Of a stretch of 46,675 nucleotides of DNA, positions 24,307 to 34,134 are shown piece by piece; positions within the stretch are counted from its first letter, which is position 1; each line of letters opens with the position of its first letter. Position numbers and translations under genes: made by a program. Source of the stretch: Sphingomonas elodea ATCC 31461 (GTDB lineage Bacteria; Pseudomonadota; Alphaproteobacteria; Sphingomonadales; Sphingomonadaceae); assembly GCF_000226955.1 (NCBI RefSeq), contig NZ_AGFU01000032.1, positions 1 through 46,675 on the forward strand, written 5' to 3'. The notes beneath the pieces are model-generated. The model was not told the DNA's origin. It saw only the letters and a program-made list of their open reading frames with translations, and searched no databases.

Positions 24307-26610
24307 GTGAAGCGCAAGGCCATGTTCTTCCCGGCCGCGCTAGGTCTGTGTCTTGCGGCGCAGGCTCGCGCCCAGCAAGCGCCCGACTCGCGCCCGCCCT
24401 CGGCGGACCAGGCAACCGGCGCGCCGGCGGCCGGGCCGGACCTGCAGGATCGCCCGGTCGAACCGGCGCCGCCCTCGCCCACCGGCCTGCCCGACGATCC
24501 GAACCAGGTGCAGTTCACCGCCGACCAGCTCGATTACGACATGAACAGCGATGTTGTGACGGCGAGCGGCGACGTTCGGCTGTACCGCGAGAGCAATCGC
24601 CTGCGCGCCGACAAGGTCACCTGGGATCGGCGCACCGGCAAGGTGATGGCGACCGGCAACATCGTCGTGGCCAATCCGCAGGGCGATGCCGCGTATGGCG
24701 ACAGCATCGAGTTGACCGATACGCTGAAGGACGGCGTGGTCGACAACATGCTCGTCGTGCTCGAGGCGGGCGGACGCATTGCCGCCCAGCGGGGGTCGCG
24801 GAGCGACGGCGGGGTCATTACCGTCGAGAACGCCGCCTACACCCCGTGCAGCGTAACCGACAGTTCGGGCTGCCCAAAGGAACCGTCATGGAAGATCACC
24901 GCCGACCGGGTGATCTATGATCCCGCGAAGCATCGACTGCGCTACAAGGGCGCGCGGATCTCCGTCTTCGGCTTCGCGACGATTCCGCTGCCGGCGTTTT
25001 CCCACCCGGCGGGCGGGCAGAGCGACTCCGGTTTCCTTACGCCGGATGCGCGCTACAGCCGCACCAACGGCTTCCAGGTGGCGCTGCCCTATTTCTTCAG
25101 CTTCGCCCCCAATCGCGACCTGACCGTCACGCCGCGCGTGTTCACCGACACGCTGCCGATGCTGCAGGCCGACTATCGCGAGCTCAACAGCCTCGGTTCG
25201 TTTCGCGTCCAGGCCTATGGCACCTACAGCCGCCGCGCCGACGACCTGACCGTCGCCCCCACTCCGGCGACCCTGCGGAACGACTTTCGCGGCTATCTCG
25301 ACCTGGTCGGCCGCTATCAGCTCGATCCCAGCTGGAGCGTAAGCGCCTCATTCCGCGTCGCCAGCGACCGTACCTTCCTGCGCCGCTACGATGTGTCGCG
25401 CGACGACCGGCTTCGCAACAATCTCGCGATCGAACGCATCGACGCCGACAGCTATTTCGTGATCAACGCCTGGGCGGTGCAGACGCTGCGGGTCGGGGAT
25501 CGCCAGGGCCTCCAGCCGGTGGCGCTGCCGGAGATCGACTATCGTCGGCGGCTCGACGACGGACTGCTGGGCGGCAAGTTCGATTTCCAGGTGAACACGC
25601 TGGCACTCACCCGCACCGGCGGTCAGGATACCCAGCGCGCCTTCACCAGCGCGCAGTGGAATGTCCGCCGGCTGACCGACTGGGGCCAGGAAGTGAGCCT
25701 GACCGCCTATCTGCGCGGCGACCTCTACAACACGACGGGCACCGCGGCGACCACGGTGGTCAACTATCGCGGCACCGAAGGCTTCCACACGCGCGGCATC
25801 GCCGCCGCCGCGGTCGATGTGAAATGGCCGTTCGTCGGCGATTTCCTCGGCGGCTCGCAGCGGATCATGCCGCGCGTCCAGATGGTCGCGGCGCCGCATC
25901 TCGCCAACATGGACATCCCCAACGAGGACGCCCGCGCCGTCGACCTCGAGGACTCCAACCTCTTCGCGCTCAACCGCTTCGCCGGCTACGACCGGTTCGA
26001 GGATTCGACCCGCTTTACCTATGGGGTGGACTATGCGCTCTACCTGTCTGGTTTCAGTGTCGAGGCCAATGTCGGCCAGAGCTATCGCCTGACCAACCGC
26101 CCGACCCTGCTGCCGGACGGCACCGGGCTTACCGATCGGCTGTCGGACATCGTCGGCAGGACCGTGGTGCGCTTCCACGACTTCCTCAGCCTCACCCACC
26201 GTTACCGGCTCGACAAGGACGGGCTGGCGGTGCGGCGCAACGAAATCGACATGACTCTCGGCTCGCGCGCCACCTATGTTCAGGTCGGCTATCTGCGGCT
26301 CAACCGCAATGTCGATCCGGCACTGGAGGACTTGCAGGATCGCGAGGAACTGCGCCTGGGGGCGCGCGTGCAGTTCGCGCGCTTCTGGTCGCTGTCCGGC
26401 TCGACGCTGATCGATCTGACCGACAAGCAGGAGGACCCGACCTCGCGCGCCAACGGCTTCCAGCCGATCCGCCACCGCATCGGCCTGTTCTACGAGGATG
26501 ATTGCCTGCGCATCGGCACCACCTGGCGGCGCGACTATGCCACCACCGGTGACGCGCAGCGCGGCAACTCCTACCTGCTTACCCTCGCCTTCAAGAACCT
26601 CGGTCGCTAG
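24307..26610 (+). CDS. lptD: LPS-assembly outer membrane protein LptD
   Basis: Inserts lipopolysaccharide (or lipooligosaccharide, or sphingolipid-associated glycans in LPS-poor sphingomonads) into the outer leaflet together with LptE. The 767 residues start with a signal peptide (MKRKAMFFPAALGLCLAAQA, RAQ). A periplasmic OstA/LptA-like jellyroll follows (VQFTADQLDYDMNSDVVTAS, GDVRLYRESN, MATGNIVV), then a barrel whose last strand ends LTLAFKNLGR. GTG 24307 is preceded by GGGAG at 5 bases and is better placed than ATG 24322. A possible promoter is TTGCGG (24234-24239) with TAGGGC 17 bases on. First gene of lptD-surA-pdxA-rsmA. Confidence 0.94.
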   Translation: MKRKAMFFPAALGLCLAAQARAQQAPDSRPPSADQATGAPAAGPDLQDRPVEPAPPSPTGLPDDPNQVQFTADQLDYDMNSDVVTASGDVRLYRESNRLRADKVTWDRRTGKVMATGNIVVANPQGDAAYGDSIELTDTLKDGVVDNMLVVLEAGGRIAAQRGSRSDGGVITVENAAYTPCSVTDSSGCPKEPSWKITADRVIYDPAKHRLRYKGARISVFGFATIPLPAFSHPAGGQSDSGFLTPDARYSRTNGFQVALPYFFSFAPNRDLTVTPRVFTDTLPMLQADYRELNSLGSFRVQAYGTYSRRADDLTVAPTPATLRNDFRGYLDLVGRYQLDPSWSVSASFRVASDRTFLRRYDVSRDDRLRNNLAIERIDADSYFVINAWAVQTLRVGDRQGLQPVALPEIDYRRRLDDGLLGGKFDFQVNTLALTRTGGQDTQRAFTSAQWNVRRLTDWGQEVSLTAYLRGDLYNTTGTAATTVVNYRGTEGFHTRGIAAAAVDVKWPFVGDFLGGSQRIMPRVQMVAAPHLANMDIPNEDARAVDLEDSNLFALNRFAGYDRFEDSTRFTYGVDYALYLSGFSVEANVGQSYRLTNRPTLLPDGTGLTDRLSDIVGRTVVRFHDFLSLTHRYRLDKDGLAVRRNEIDMTLGSRATYVQVGYLRLNRNVDPALEDLQDREELRLGARVQFARFWSLSGSTLIDLTDKQEDPTSRANGFQPIRHRIGLFYEDDCLRIGTTWRRDYATTGDAQRGNSYLLTLAFKNLGR

Positions 26611-26709
26611 AAGATCGGGTCTGGGGGGATTCGGCGCTCAGCCTTGGTTCAGGCACAATTGCGCATTAAGCGCTGCTTCCCGTTTGAGGATAAGGGTCGT
26701 TCTGAAGTG

Positions 26710-28068
26710 ATGATGGGTTTGGGCAGAATTTCGGGAACGAGTGCCAAGTGGCTGGTGGGCGCAGGACTTGCCGCGCTCGCGACGATGGCGGCAGCGCAGA
26801 CGGCGCCCGGCCAGGACAGCCAGGCCACCCCGAACAACGGGCTCGATCTGCCGAGCACGCTGGAGATCTTCGGCAAGGCCGACCCGAACGTCCGCAAGCC
26901 GACCGCGATCGTCAACGACTATGTGATTACCGGCACCGAGGTCGATCAGCGCGTGGCGCTGGTCACCGGCATGCAGAAGCTCACCCTGAAGCCGGAAGAG
27001 CGCGAGCAGCTCAAGCTCGCGATGCTCCGCCAGCTGATCGACGAGACGCTGGAGATCCAGGAGGCCAAGGCCAACGAGATCAAGATCGAACCGCGAGAAG
27101 TGGAATCGAGTTTCAGCCGCGTGGCCGCGCGTTTTCAGAAGACGCCGGAGCAGATGCGCAGCTGGCTGCGCGAAATCGGTTCGTCCGAGCGCTCGATCAA
27201 GCGCCAGGTCGAGGCCGAACTGGCCTGGAGCCGCCTGCTGCGCCGCCGCGTCAACGTGAATGTCGGCGAGGCCGAGGTGAAGGCGATGATCGATCGCCTG
27301 ACCGCCCAGAAGGGCACCGACGAGTATCACGTCTACGAAATCTATCAGAACGCAACGCCCGATCGTGCGCAGGAAGTGTCCGGCGGCATGCAGAAGATGA
27401 TCGAGCAGATGCGCCAGGGCACGCCGTTCGACTATCTCGCCCGCACCTATTCGCAGAGTTCCACTCGGGCCCGCGGCGGCGATCTCGGCTGGATCCAGCC
27501 GGCGATGCTGCCCGAAGCACTGGCGCAGGCCGTGCAGGAAATGCAGCCGGGCCAGGTGGCAGGGCCGATCCCGCTCTCTGCCGGCTTCTCGATCGTGTAT
27601 CTGGCGGACAAGCACAAGGTGGGCATCGCCGATCCGCGCGATGCGCGGTTGAGCCTGCGCCAGCTGTCGCTGAGCTTCGCCAAGGGCACCACCGAGGCCC
27701 AGGCCAGCACCCGTGCCGCCGCCTTCGCCAAGGCGACCCAGTCGATCCGCGGCTGTGGTGACGTGAGCAAGGTCGCGGCGGCCGAAGGTGCCGAGGTCGT
27801 CGATCGCGACAACATCGTCATCAAGGATCTGCCGCCGGCGCTGCAGAACCTGATCCTGCCGCTCCAGGTCGGCCAGTCGACCCAGCCGTTCGGCTCGATC
27901 GAGGACGGCGTGCGCGTGCTGGTGATCTGCGGTCGCGACGATCCGCCTGCCGCCAATGCGCCGTCGGTCGAGCAGGTGCAGGAACAGCTGGAAGACCAGC
28001 GCGTCAACCTGCGTGCCGAGCGGATGCTGCGCGACCTGCGCCGCGATGCGCTGATCGAATATCGCTGA
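26710..28068 (+). CDS. surA: periplasmic peptidyl-prolyl isomerase/chaperone SurA
   Basis: Chaperone for outer-membrane proteins, including LptD. The 452 residues begin with a signal peptide ending LAALATMAAAQ. A SurA N-domain follows (IVNDYVITGTEVDQRVALVT, LRQLIDETLEIQEA). One rotamase domain is clear (EYHVYEIYQN, ARTYSQSSTRARGGDLGW, LPEALAQAVQEMQPGQVAGP). The region after it (about 330-430) keeps the SurA tail but has little parvulin character. MMGLGR can start at 26710 or 26713; GTG 26707 is also open. The ribosome site is weak, so the exact start is uncertain. It follows lptD by 99 bases. Confidence 0.92.
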   Translation: MMGLGRISGTSAKWLVGAGLAALATMAAAQTAPGQDSQATPNNGLDLPSTLEIFGKADPNVRKPTAIVNDYVITGTEVDQRVALVTGMQKLTLKPEEREQLKLAMLRQLIDETLEIQEAKANEIKIEPREVESSFSRVAARFQKTPEQMRSWLREIGSSERSIKRQVEAELAWSRLLRRRVNVNVGEAEVKAMIDRLTAQKGTDEYHVYEIYQNATPDRAQEVSGGMQKMIEQMRQGTPFDYLARTYSQSSTRARGGDLGWIQPAMLPEALAQAVQEMQPGQVAGPIPLSAGFSIVYLADKHKVGIADPRDARLSLRQLSLSFAKGTTEAQASTRAAAFAKATQSIRGCGDVSKVAAAEGAEVVDRDNIVIKDLPPALQNLILPLQVGQSTQPFGSIEDGVRVLVICGRDDPPAANAPSVEQVQEQLEDQRVNLRAERMLRDLRRDALIEYR

Positions 28069-28069
28069 C

Positions 28070-29083
28070 GTGGTGGCCGGGGGCGCCACCCTGGCTCCGC
28101 TAGCCGTCGCCATGGGCGACTCGGCGGGGATCGGGCCGGAAATCACCGCCAAGGCGTGGGAAGCGCATGCTGTGGAGGGGCTCGCGCCCTTCTTCGCGGT
28201 CGGCGATCCGGCTGCCGTGCGTGCGGTGTGGAACGGCCCGATCGCGCCGATCGGCGATCCGCGCGAAGCCTTTGCGGCGTTCGACACCGCGCTGCCGATC
28301 CTGACGATCGGGGATACCGGCGCCGTCGTGCCGGGCGCACCATCGCTGGGTACCGCCCATGTCGCGTTGCAGGCGCTGGAACTCGCGACCGGCCTGGCCA
28401 GCGTGGGCGCGGCAGGAGCGCTGGTCACCGGACCGGTATCCAAGGCGCAGCTCTATGCGATCGGCTATACCCATCCGGGCCAGACCGAGTTCGTCGCCGA
28501 GCGCTGCGGAATCACTGCCGACAATGCCGTAATGATGCTCGCCGGCCCCACGCTTCGGGTCGTGCCGATCACCGTCCATGTGCCGCTGGCCCAGGTGCCG
28601 TCGCTGATCAGCCCCGAGCTGGTAGTCGCGAAAGGGCGGGTGACGGCGCGCGGGTTGCAGCGGAATTTCGGTATTTCCCATCCGCGCCTCGCCTTTGCCG
28701 GGCTGAACCCCCATGCCGGCGAGGGCGGCGCGATCGGGCGCGAGGAGATCGATGTACTCCTGCCCGCGATCGAGCGGCTGCGCGCCGAGGGCATCGACGC
28801 GACCGGCCCCTTCGCCGCGGACACGCTGTTCCATGCGCGGGCACGTGCCGGCTATGACGCGGCCCTGTGCCTCTACCATGATCAGGCGCTGATCCCGATC
28901 AAGACGCTGCATTTCGACGACGGCGTGAACATGACGCTGGGCCTGCCGATCGTGCGGACTTCGCCCGATCACGGCACGGCCTTCGGCATCGCGGGCCAGG
29001 GCGTCGCGCATCCCGGGGCAATGATTGCGGCGATCCGCATGGCGGCGGAAGCGGCCCGGCGTCGGGCAGAAGCAGCAGCGTGA
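28070..29083 (+). CDS. pdxA: 4-hydroxythreonine-4-phosphate dehydrogenase
   Basis: Oxidises 4-phosphohydroxy-L-threonine in pyridoxal phosphate synthesis. The 337 residues have [12 protein letters not shown] at the N-terminus, GPVSKAQL and the metal-binding histidines in [18 protein letters not shown] and [10 protein letters not shown]. The TSPDHGTAF motif follows. GTG 28070 is one base past the surA stop and fits the operon; GTG 28073 is an alternative. The stop overlaps rsmA (GTGA). pdxA is commonly found between surA and rsmA. Confidence 0.95.
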   Translation: MVAGGATLAPLAVAMGDSAGIGPEITAKAWEAHAVEGLAPFFAVGDPAAVRAVWNGPIAPIGDPREAFAAFDTALPILTIGDTGAVVPGAPSLGTAHVALQALELATGLASVGAAGALVTGPVSKAQLYAIGYTHPGQTEFVAERCGITADNAVMMLAGPTLRVVPITVHVPLAQVPSLISPELVVAKGRVTARGLQRNFGISHPRLAFAGLNPHAGEGGAIGREEIDVLLPAIERLRAEGIDATGPFAADTLFHARARAGYDAALCLYHDQALIPIKTLHFDDGVNMTLGLPIVRTSPDHGTAFGIAGQGVAHPGAMIAAIRMAAEAARRRAEAAA

Positions 29084-29904
29084 CTACCCTTCCCCCTCTC
29101 CGTGACGTCATTGCGAAGTACGGACTGAGCGCCAGCAAGGCGCTGGGCCAGAACTTCCTGTTCGACGGACAATTGCTGGGCCGCATCGCCAAGGTGCCGG
29201 GCGATCTCGCCGGTGCCGAGGTGTTCGAGGTGGGCCCCGGCCCGGGCGGCCTTACCCGCGCACTGCTCCAGGCAGGCGCAAAGGTCACGGCCGTCGAACG
29301 CGACCGCCGCTGCATTCCCGCGTTGGAGGAACTGGGCACCTACTTCCCCGATCAGCTCCGTGTGATCGAGGGCGACGCCCTGGAAGTCGACGCACCGGCG
29401 CTTTTCGCGGCCAAGCCCCATGTCGTCGCCAACCTGCCCTACAATGTCGGCACCGCGCTGCTGATCGGGTGGCTCTCGGCAGAATGGCAGCCCTGGTGGG
29501 CGAGCCTGACGCTGATGTTCCAGAAGGAAGTCGCCGAGCGCATCGTGGCCCAGGCCGGTACCGAGCATTATGGACGGCTCGCGGTCCTCGCCCAGTGGCG
29601 CAGCACGCCGCGTATCGCGATGAACGTCCATCGCTCCGCCTTCACACCGCCGCCCAAGGTGATGTCCGCGGTGGTGCATGTCGTGCCGATCGAGCCGCCG
29701 GCGGGCGTGCAACTCCGCTTGCTGGAGGCGGTGACCGCGGCGGCGTTCGGTCAGAGGCGCAAGATGCTGCGGCAGAGCCTCAAGCCGGTACCGGGCGCGC
29801 TCGCGGCGCTGGAGACCCTTGGCATCGACGCCAGCCGCCGTGCGGAGACGGTGAGCGTCGCCGAGTTCGTTGCCATCGCCCGCGAACTGGGTCGCCCCGC
29901 CTGA
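29080..29904 (+). CDS. rsmA: 16S rRNA (adenine1518/1519-N6)-dimethyltransferase
   Basis: Methylates two adjacent adenines near the 3' end of 16S rRNA late in 30S assembly (KsgA). The 274 residues have [12 protein letters not shown], the SAM motif [16 protein letters not shown], and the catalytic NLPYN with [11 protein letters not shown]. The start is a GTG at 29080 overlapping the pdxA stop by GTGA. Last gene of the lptD operon. It ends 3 bases before the convergent membrane-fused gene. Confidence 0.95.
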   Translation: MTTLPPLRDVIAKYGLSASKALGQNFLFDGQLLGRIAKVPGDLAGAEVFEVGPGPGGLTRALLQAGAKVTAVERDRRCIPALEELGTYFPDQLRVIEGDALEVDAPALFAAKPHVVANLPYNVGTALLIGWLSAEWQPWWASLTLMFQKEVAERIVAQAGTEHYGRLAVLAQWRSTPRIAMNVHRSAFTPPPKVMSAVVHVVPIEPPAGVQLRLLEAVTAAAFGQRRKMLRQSLKPVPGALAALETLGIDASRRAETVSVAEFVAIARELGRPA

Positions 29905-29907
29905 TCT

Positions 29908-32109
29908 CTACTCTCCGTCGGTACGCAGCAGACGCAGCACCGGGACGAGCGAGGCATGGTCGTCGGTCCAGCCGGTGAAGCTGGGCTCGGCGATCAGCGG
30001 GCGCCACTCCGCGCTCCGCGCCCGAAGCGCCGCCAGCACCCGCGGCGAACGGCTTAGTGCGATCCAGTCGGAGGTAGTGCCTTCTTCCTGCCGCTCGAGC
30101 GCACTCGGCACATGCACCATGCGCAGCCCCTTCCAGTCACCCGCCTCCGCCGCGCCGGCGACGACGGGCGCGAGCGCCAGGAAGCGATTGGAGATGTGGA
30201 CCAGCAGCACCCCGTCCGATGCGAGCACCCGGGCATAGCTGGCGAAGGCTTCCGCCGTCATCAGGTGCATCGGCACCGCGTCCGAGGAGAAGGCATCGAG
30301 CGTCAGGAGATCGAAGCTTCGGCCGGGAAGTTCGCTGAGCCGCAACCGCGCATCGCCGACCGAGATCGCCGCTTCGGGCGCGCACCGCCGGAGGAAACTG
30401 AACGCACCGGTATCGCGGGCGAGATGCACCACGGCCGGATCTATCTCGAAGAAGCGCCAGTGCTGGCCGGGCCTTGCGTAACAGGCGAGCGTCCCCGTGC
30501 CGAGGCCGACCACCCCGATCCGCGCCGCGGGACCGTAGAGCGCAGGCACCGCCTGCATCGCCTGCCCCACACCTGATCCGGCCTGGTAATAGGTGGTCGG
30601 GTGGGTTGCCCGCACGCCCTTCAGCTGCACGCCGTGCAGGGTGGTGCCGTGGGCAAGCCGCCGCTCGTCCGGCTGGTCGTTGACGGTGTAGACGCCGAAA
30701 TAGCTGCGGGTCCGCGCGCCGCTGAGCGAGGTCTGGAGCGCGTTATACCCCCCGAACAGGAAGAGCCCGCCCGCCAGCGCCACCGCAAACGGCCAGCGCG
30801 CCCCGATCGCCACCAGCCCGATCGCGGCAACGGCGAGGAAGGCGAGCTGGACATGCATCGGCCCCAGCAATCGCGGGTCGACGCCGATGGCGACGATCGC
30901 CAAGACCGCGACACCCAGCGTCAGCCCCACGGGCACCCGCCACCGGCTCGACCAGAGCCGTGCCGTCGGACCGGTCAGCGCGCGCTGCGGGATCAGCAGG
31001 CCGGCGGCGAGGATCAGCAGTGGATATTCATAGGTCCAGTCGAACAGCACCGGCGCCAGCAGCCCGGCAAACACGCCGCCCAGCGCGCCCCCTACGGCCA
31101 TGGCTAGGTAAAAGCCTGTCAGCCGTTCCGGCGGCGGGCGCAGCGCATAGAGGCGGGCATGACACGCGACCGCCACCGCGAACAGCAGTGCCAGCCCGAT
31201 CAGCGCGTTGAAATAGGCCAGGCGCGAATCCCCGGCGACCAGCGTCGCGCCGAACAGCAGCAGCACCAGCGGCCCGCAGCGCTGGAGCAGGTCGTCGAGC
31301 AGCGCCGAGCTGCGAAAGGCGACGGGGAAGCTCAGCAGGTACAGGCCGAGCGGCAGTACCCAGAGCAGCGGCACGGCGACGATGTCGGTCGTGAGGAAGG
31401 TGGTCGTCGCCAGCATCAACCCCGAAGGCACCAGCGCGAGCACGATCCACTGCGCCCAATCGCGCAGGATCGGCGCGCGATCGGCGGCGTGCCGGACGGG
31501 TGGCGCCTCGTCGCGCGGCAGTCGACTCGCACAGGCGAGCACCAGAAGAACCACCACCGCATAGCCCCCGGTCCATAGCCAGCTCTGGCTGCGCAGCCGC
31601 AGCAGCGGCTCGACGAGCAATGGATAGGCGAGCAGCCCGGCGAAGCTGCCGATGTTGGAGGCTGCGTATAGCGCATAGGGATCGCGCCCATGGCTCGACA
31701 CGGCGTACCAGCGCTGGAGCAGTGGCGCCTGCGCCGAGATGGCGAGGAACAAGGGCCCGATGGCCGCGACCAGCAGCCAAGGAACCCACAAGGCGGGCTG
31801 CGCACCGCTCGGCACCTGCATCGAACCCAGACCGATCGGCAGCCACAAGGCGGCCACGGCCAGCAGTCCCATATGGATGACGGCCTGAGTCCGCACCCGG
31901 AACCGCCCGAGCCAATGGGCATAGCCATAGCCGACCAGCAGCAATGCCTGGTATACCAGCATCGCCGAGTTCCAGACCGCCGGCGCACCGCCCAGCCGGG
32001 GTAACGCCATGCGCGCAACCATCGGCTGGATCAGAAACAGCAGGAACGAGCTGCCAAGAATCGCGGCGACGAACCACCCGCGTCGGGCCGCGCCCTGCGC
32101 TTCCATCAT
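29908..32109 (-). CDS. membrane protein fused to a spermidine-synthase-like domain
   Basis: A 733-residue fusion. Residues 1 to about 430 hold a dozen or so hydrophobic segments, starting GWFVAAILGSSFLLFLIQPM. Residues about 500-733 are a spermidine-synthase fold with the SAM-type motif IGVVGLGTGTLACYA, the acidic FFEIDP, VGDARLRL and LDAFSSDAVPMHL. These match the class often called fused MFS/spermidine synthase. Whether it makes polyamines is not established; the active-site Asp-rich loop is diverged. The ATG at 32109 overlaps the GNAT stop (ATGA), so it is the last gene of HDAC-hemB-GNAT-GNAT. A role in methylation or export of polyamine-like compounds is possible. Confidence 0.85.
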   Translation of the reverse strand: MMEAQGAARRGWFVAAILGSSFLLFLIQPMVARMALPRLGGAPAVWNSAMLVYQALLLVGYGYAHWLGRFRVRTQAVIHMGLLAVAALWLPIGLGSMQVPSGAQPALWVPWLLVAAIGPLFLAISAQAPLLQRWYAVSSHGRDPYALYAASNIGSFAGLLAYPLLVEPLLRLRSQSWLWTGGYAVVVLLVLACASRLPRDEAPPVRHAADRAPILRDWAQWIVLALVPSGLMLATTTFLTTDIVAVPLLWVLPLGLYLLSFPVAFRSSALLDDLLQRCGPLVLLLFGATLVAGDSRLAYFNALIGLALLFAVAVACHARLYALRPPPERLTGFYLAMAVGGALGGVFAGLLAPVLFDWTYEYPLLILAAGLLIPQRALTGPTARLWSSRWRVPVGLTLGVAVLAIVAIGVDPRLLGPMHVQLAFLAVAAIGLVAIGARWPFAVALAGGLFLFGGYNALQTSLSGARTRSYFGVYTVNDQPDERRLAHGTTLHGVQLKGVRATHPTTYYQAGSGVGQAMQAVPALYGPAARIGVVGLGTGTLACYARPGQHWRFFEIDPAVVHLARDTGAFSFLRRCAPEAAISVGDARLRLSELPGRSFDLLTLDAFSSDAVPMHLMTAEAFASYARVLASDGVLLVHISNRFLALAPVVAGAAEAGDWKGLRMVHVPSALERQEEGTTSDWIALSRSPRVLAALRARSAEWRPLIAEPSFTGWTDDHASLVPVLRLLRTDGE

Positions 32110-32630
32110 GAACGCGCGATGCGGTAGCTACGGTGGCGGCGCAGTTCCGGGATGGCAGCGGGGTGATCGAAATCCCCACCCTCGACGCGGTGCATGCCCA
32201 GCCGCTCCATCAGGCCCCAGCTGCGTGCATTCTCCTCGACGGTGATCGCGGCGATGCTGTCCGCGGCGAGATGTGCCCAGCCCCAGGCGAGGCTCGCTGC
32301 TGCAGCCTCGCGGGCATAGCCCCGGCCCCAATGTTCGAAGCCCAGCCGCCAGCCGATTTCGATCTCGCCCTCGATCGGGGTACCCGCAGCGCCGGGCTTG
32401 AGGCCGCAGAAGCCCAGGAAGTGCGCGTCATCCCGTCGCTCGATCGCCCAGAAACAATGACCGAGATCGGACTGCCAGCCGAACTGGCGGTCAATGGCGG
32501 CATCCGTTTCCGCGCGCGTCTGGAGGGGGCCGATGAACGCCATGACGCGGGGGTCGCTGCACATCGCATGGAAGGGCGCGCGATCCGCATCGCGCCAACC
32601 GCGCAGCACCAGTCGTTCGGTCTCGATCAT
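32106..32630 (-). CDS. GNAT N-acetyltransferase, RimJ/RimL-like (second copy)
   Basis: A 174-residue acetyl-CoA-dependent acetyltransferase. The start is MIETERLVLRGWRDAD. A conserved core reads GFCGLKPGA, GEIEIGW and HWGRGYAREAAAASL, the last being the acetyl-CoA pyrophosphate loop region. The C-terminus has LMERLGMHR. It is the same length as its neighbour at 32627-33151 and shares close to half of its residues, including HAM-SDP, TPI-GE and DFDHP, so the two are tandem paralogues. Both ends overlap neighbours by ATGA. The substrate (protein N-terminus, amine or small molecule) is unknown. Confidence 0.87.
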   Translation of the reverse strand: MIETERLVLRGWRDADRAPFHAMCSDPRVMAFIGPLQTRAETDAAIDRQFGWQSDLGHCFWAIERRDDAHFLGFCGLKPGAAGTPIEGEIEIGWRLGFEHWGRGYAREAAAASLAWGWAHLAADSIAAITVEENARSWGLMERLGMHRVEGGDFDHPAAIPELRRHRSYRIARS

Positions 32631-33151
32631 GGTCGCCCGATCGCATAGGCAACGGACGCACGCAAATGGCTGTCTTTCGCATGGATCGGGTGATCGAAGT
32701 CGGCGAACCGGGTCATGCCCAGCCGCTCCATCAAGGTGCGGCTGGCGGTGTTGCAGGCGGCGGTGATCGCCACCACGCGAGCGGCGTCTCGGTTCGCCCA
32801 GGCCCAGTCGAGGCTCGCCGCCGCCGCCTCGCGGGCAAAGCCGCGCCCCCAGTGGGACCGCGCGAACATCCAGCCGATCTCCAGTTCACCCGAGATCGGC
32901 GTATCCGGCGCCCCCGGCTTCAGACCGCAAAAGCCGATCACCGCACCATTCTCGCGCAGTTCGACCGCGTGAAATCCGAGGCCGTGGCTCGGCCCATAGC
33001 CCAGATGGCGCGCGATGGTGGCGCGGCTATGCGCGGTGGTTTTCACCGGGCCGAGATCGCGCATCACGTCCGGATCGCTCCACATCGCGTGAAGCGCGTC
33101 AAAGTCTCGCGGCTCGGGCGGCCGCAATACCAGCCGCGCCGTCTCGATCAC
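32627..33151 (-). CDS. GNAT N-acetyltransferase, RimJ/RimL-like (first copy)
   Basis: A 174-residue paralogue of the next gene. The acetyl-CoA site is HWGRGFAREAAAASL, with GFCGLKPGAPDTPI and LMERLGMTRF. It differs from its partner mainly in residues 11-20 and 35-65, where substrate loops lie in this fold, which points to different targets after duplication. It overlaps hemB and the second GNAT by 4 bases each (ATGA), so both are read with hemB. Confidence 0.87.
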   Translation of the reverse strand: MIETARLVLRPPEPRDFDALHAMWSDPDVMRDLGPVKTTAHSRATIARHLGYGPSHGLGFHAVELRENGAVIGFCGLKPGAPDTPISGELEIGWMFARSHWGRGFAREAAAASLDWAWANRDAARVVAITAACNTASRTLMERLGMTRFADFDHPIHAKDSHLRASVAYAIGRP

Positions 33152-34134
33152 GCGCCGAGCAGCCGGGCCGCCAGCGGCGCGTGATAGGTCAGCACGCCGG
33201 TGCAGCCTGCGCGCTTGAACGCCATCAGCGTTTCCAGCACCAGCGCCTCCCGATCGCCCGCGCCGACGGCCGCCGCCGCCTCGATCATCGCATACTCACC
33301 GGATACCTGATATGCGAAAACAGGCACTTCGAAGGCACTCTTCACCCGCGCCACGATGTCCAGATAAGGTAGCCCCGGCTTCACCATCACGCTGTCCGCA
33401 CCCTCGGCAAGGTCGAGCGCCACTTCCCGCAACGCCTCCTCGGCATTGGCAGGATCCATCTGGTAGGTCTTCTTGTCGCCCTTGAGCAGCCCCCGGCTGC
33501 CGACCGCGTCGCGGAAGGGCCCGTAAAAGGCGCTGGCATATTTGGCGGCATAGGCCATGATCTGCACGTTGACATGACCGTTCGCCTCCAGCGCGCTACG
33601 GATCTGGCCGACCCGGCCGTCCATCATGTCGCTGGGTGCCACGATGTCCGCGCCGGCGGCCGCTTGCACCAGCGCCTGCTCGGTCAGCACCGCCGAGGTT
33701 TCGTCGTTGAGCACATAGCCGGCGCCGTCGACGATGCCGTCATGGCCGTGGCTGGTATAGGGATCGAGCGCCACGTCGGTCAGCACGCCTACTTCCGGCA
33801 CCGCATCCTTGATGGCGCGGATGGCGCGGCACATCAGATTGTCGGGATTGACCGCCTCGCGGCCGTCCTCGGTACGCAGCGCATGGGGGGTATTGGGGAA
33901 CAGCGCCAGGCACGGGATGCCGAGGTCGCGGGCTTCGCGCGCGCGCTCGACGATTCCCTGCAGACCCCAGCGCGAGACGCCGGGCAGCGCCGCGATCGGT
34001 TCCTCGGCGCTGCCCTCTGTCACGAAGACCGGCCAGATAAGATCGGCGGGGGTGAGCACGGTTTCGGCGTGGAGGCGTCGGCTCCAGGCCGAGGCGCGGG
34101 AGCGGCGGAGGCGAAGCGCTGGGTATTGGCTCAT
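33148..34134 (-). CDS. hemB: delta-aminolevulinic acid dehydratase (porphobilinogen synthase)
   Basis: Condenses two aminolevulinates into porphobilinogen in heme synthesis. The 328 residues carry both Schiff-base lysines: Lys198 (MAYAAKYASAFYG) and Lys252 (VMVKPGLPYLD). The metal segment is DVALDPYTSHGHDG (residues 120-133). Where zinc enzymes have cysteines, this one has Ala122, Asp124 and Asp132, the pattern of Mg-type enzymes found in alphaproteobacteria. The ATG overlaps the stop of the deacetylase-like gene (ATGA, 34131-34134). Confidence 0.96.
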   Translation of the reverse strand: MSQYPALRLRRSRASAWSRRLHAETVLTPADLIWPVFVTEGSAEEPIAALPGVSRWGLQGIVERAREARDLGIPCLALFPNTPHALRTEDGREAVNPDNLMCRAIRAIKDAVPEVGVLTDVALDPYTSHGHDGIVDGAGYVLNDETSAVLTEQALVQAAAGADIVAPSDMMDGRVGQIRSALEANGHVNVQIMAYAAKYASAFYGPFRDAVGSRGLLKGDKKTYQMDPANAEEALREVALDLAEGADSVMVKPGLPYLDIVARVKSAFEVPVFAYQVSGEYAMIEAAAAVGAGDREALVLETLMAFKRAGCTGVLTYHAPLAARLLGA

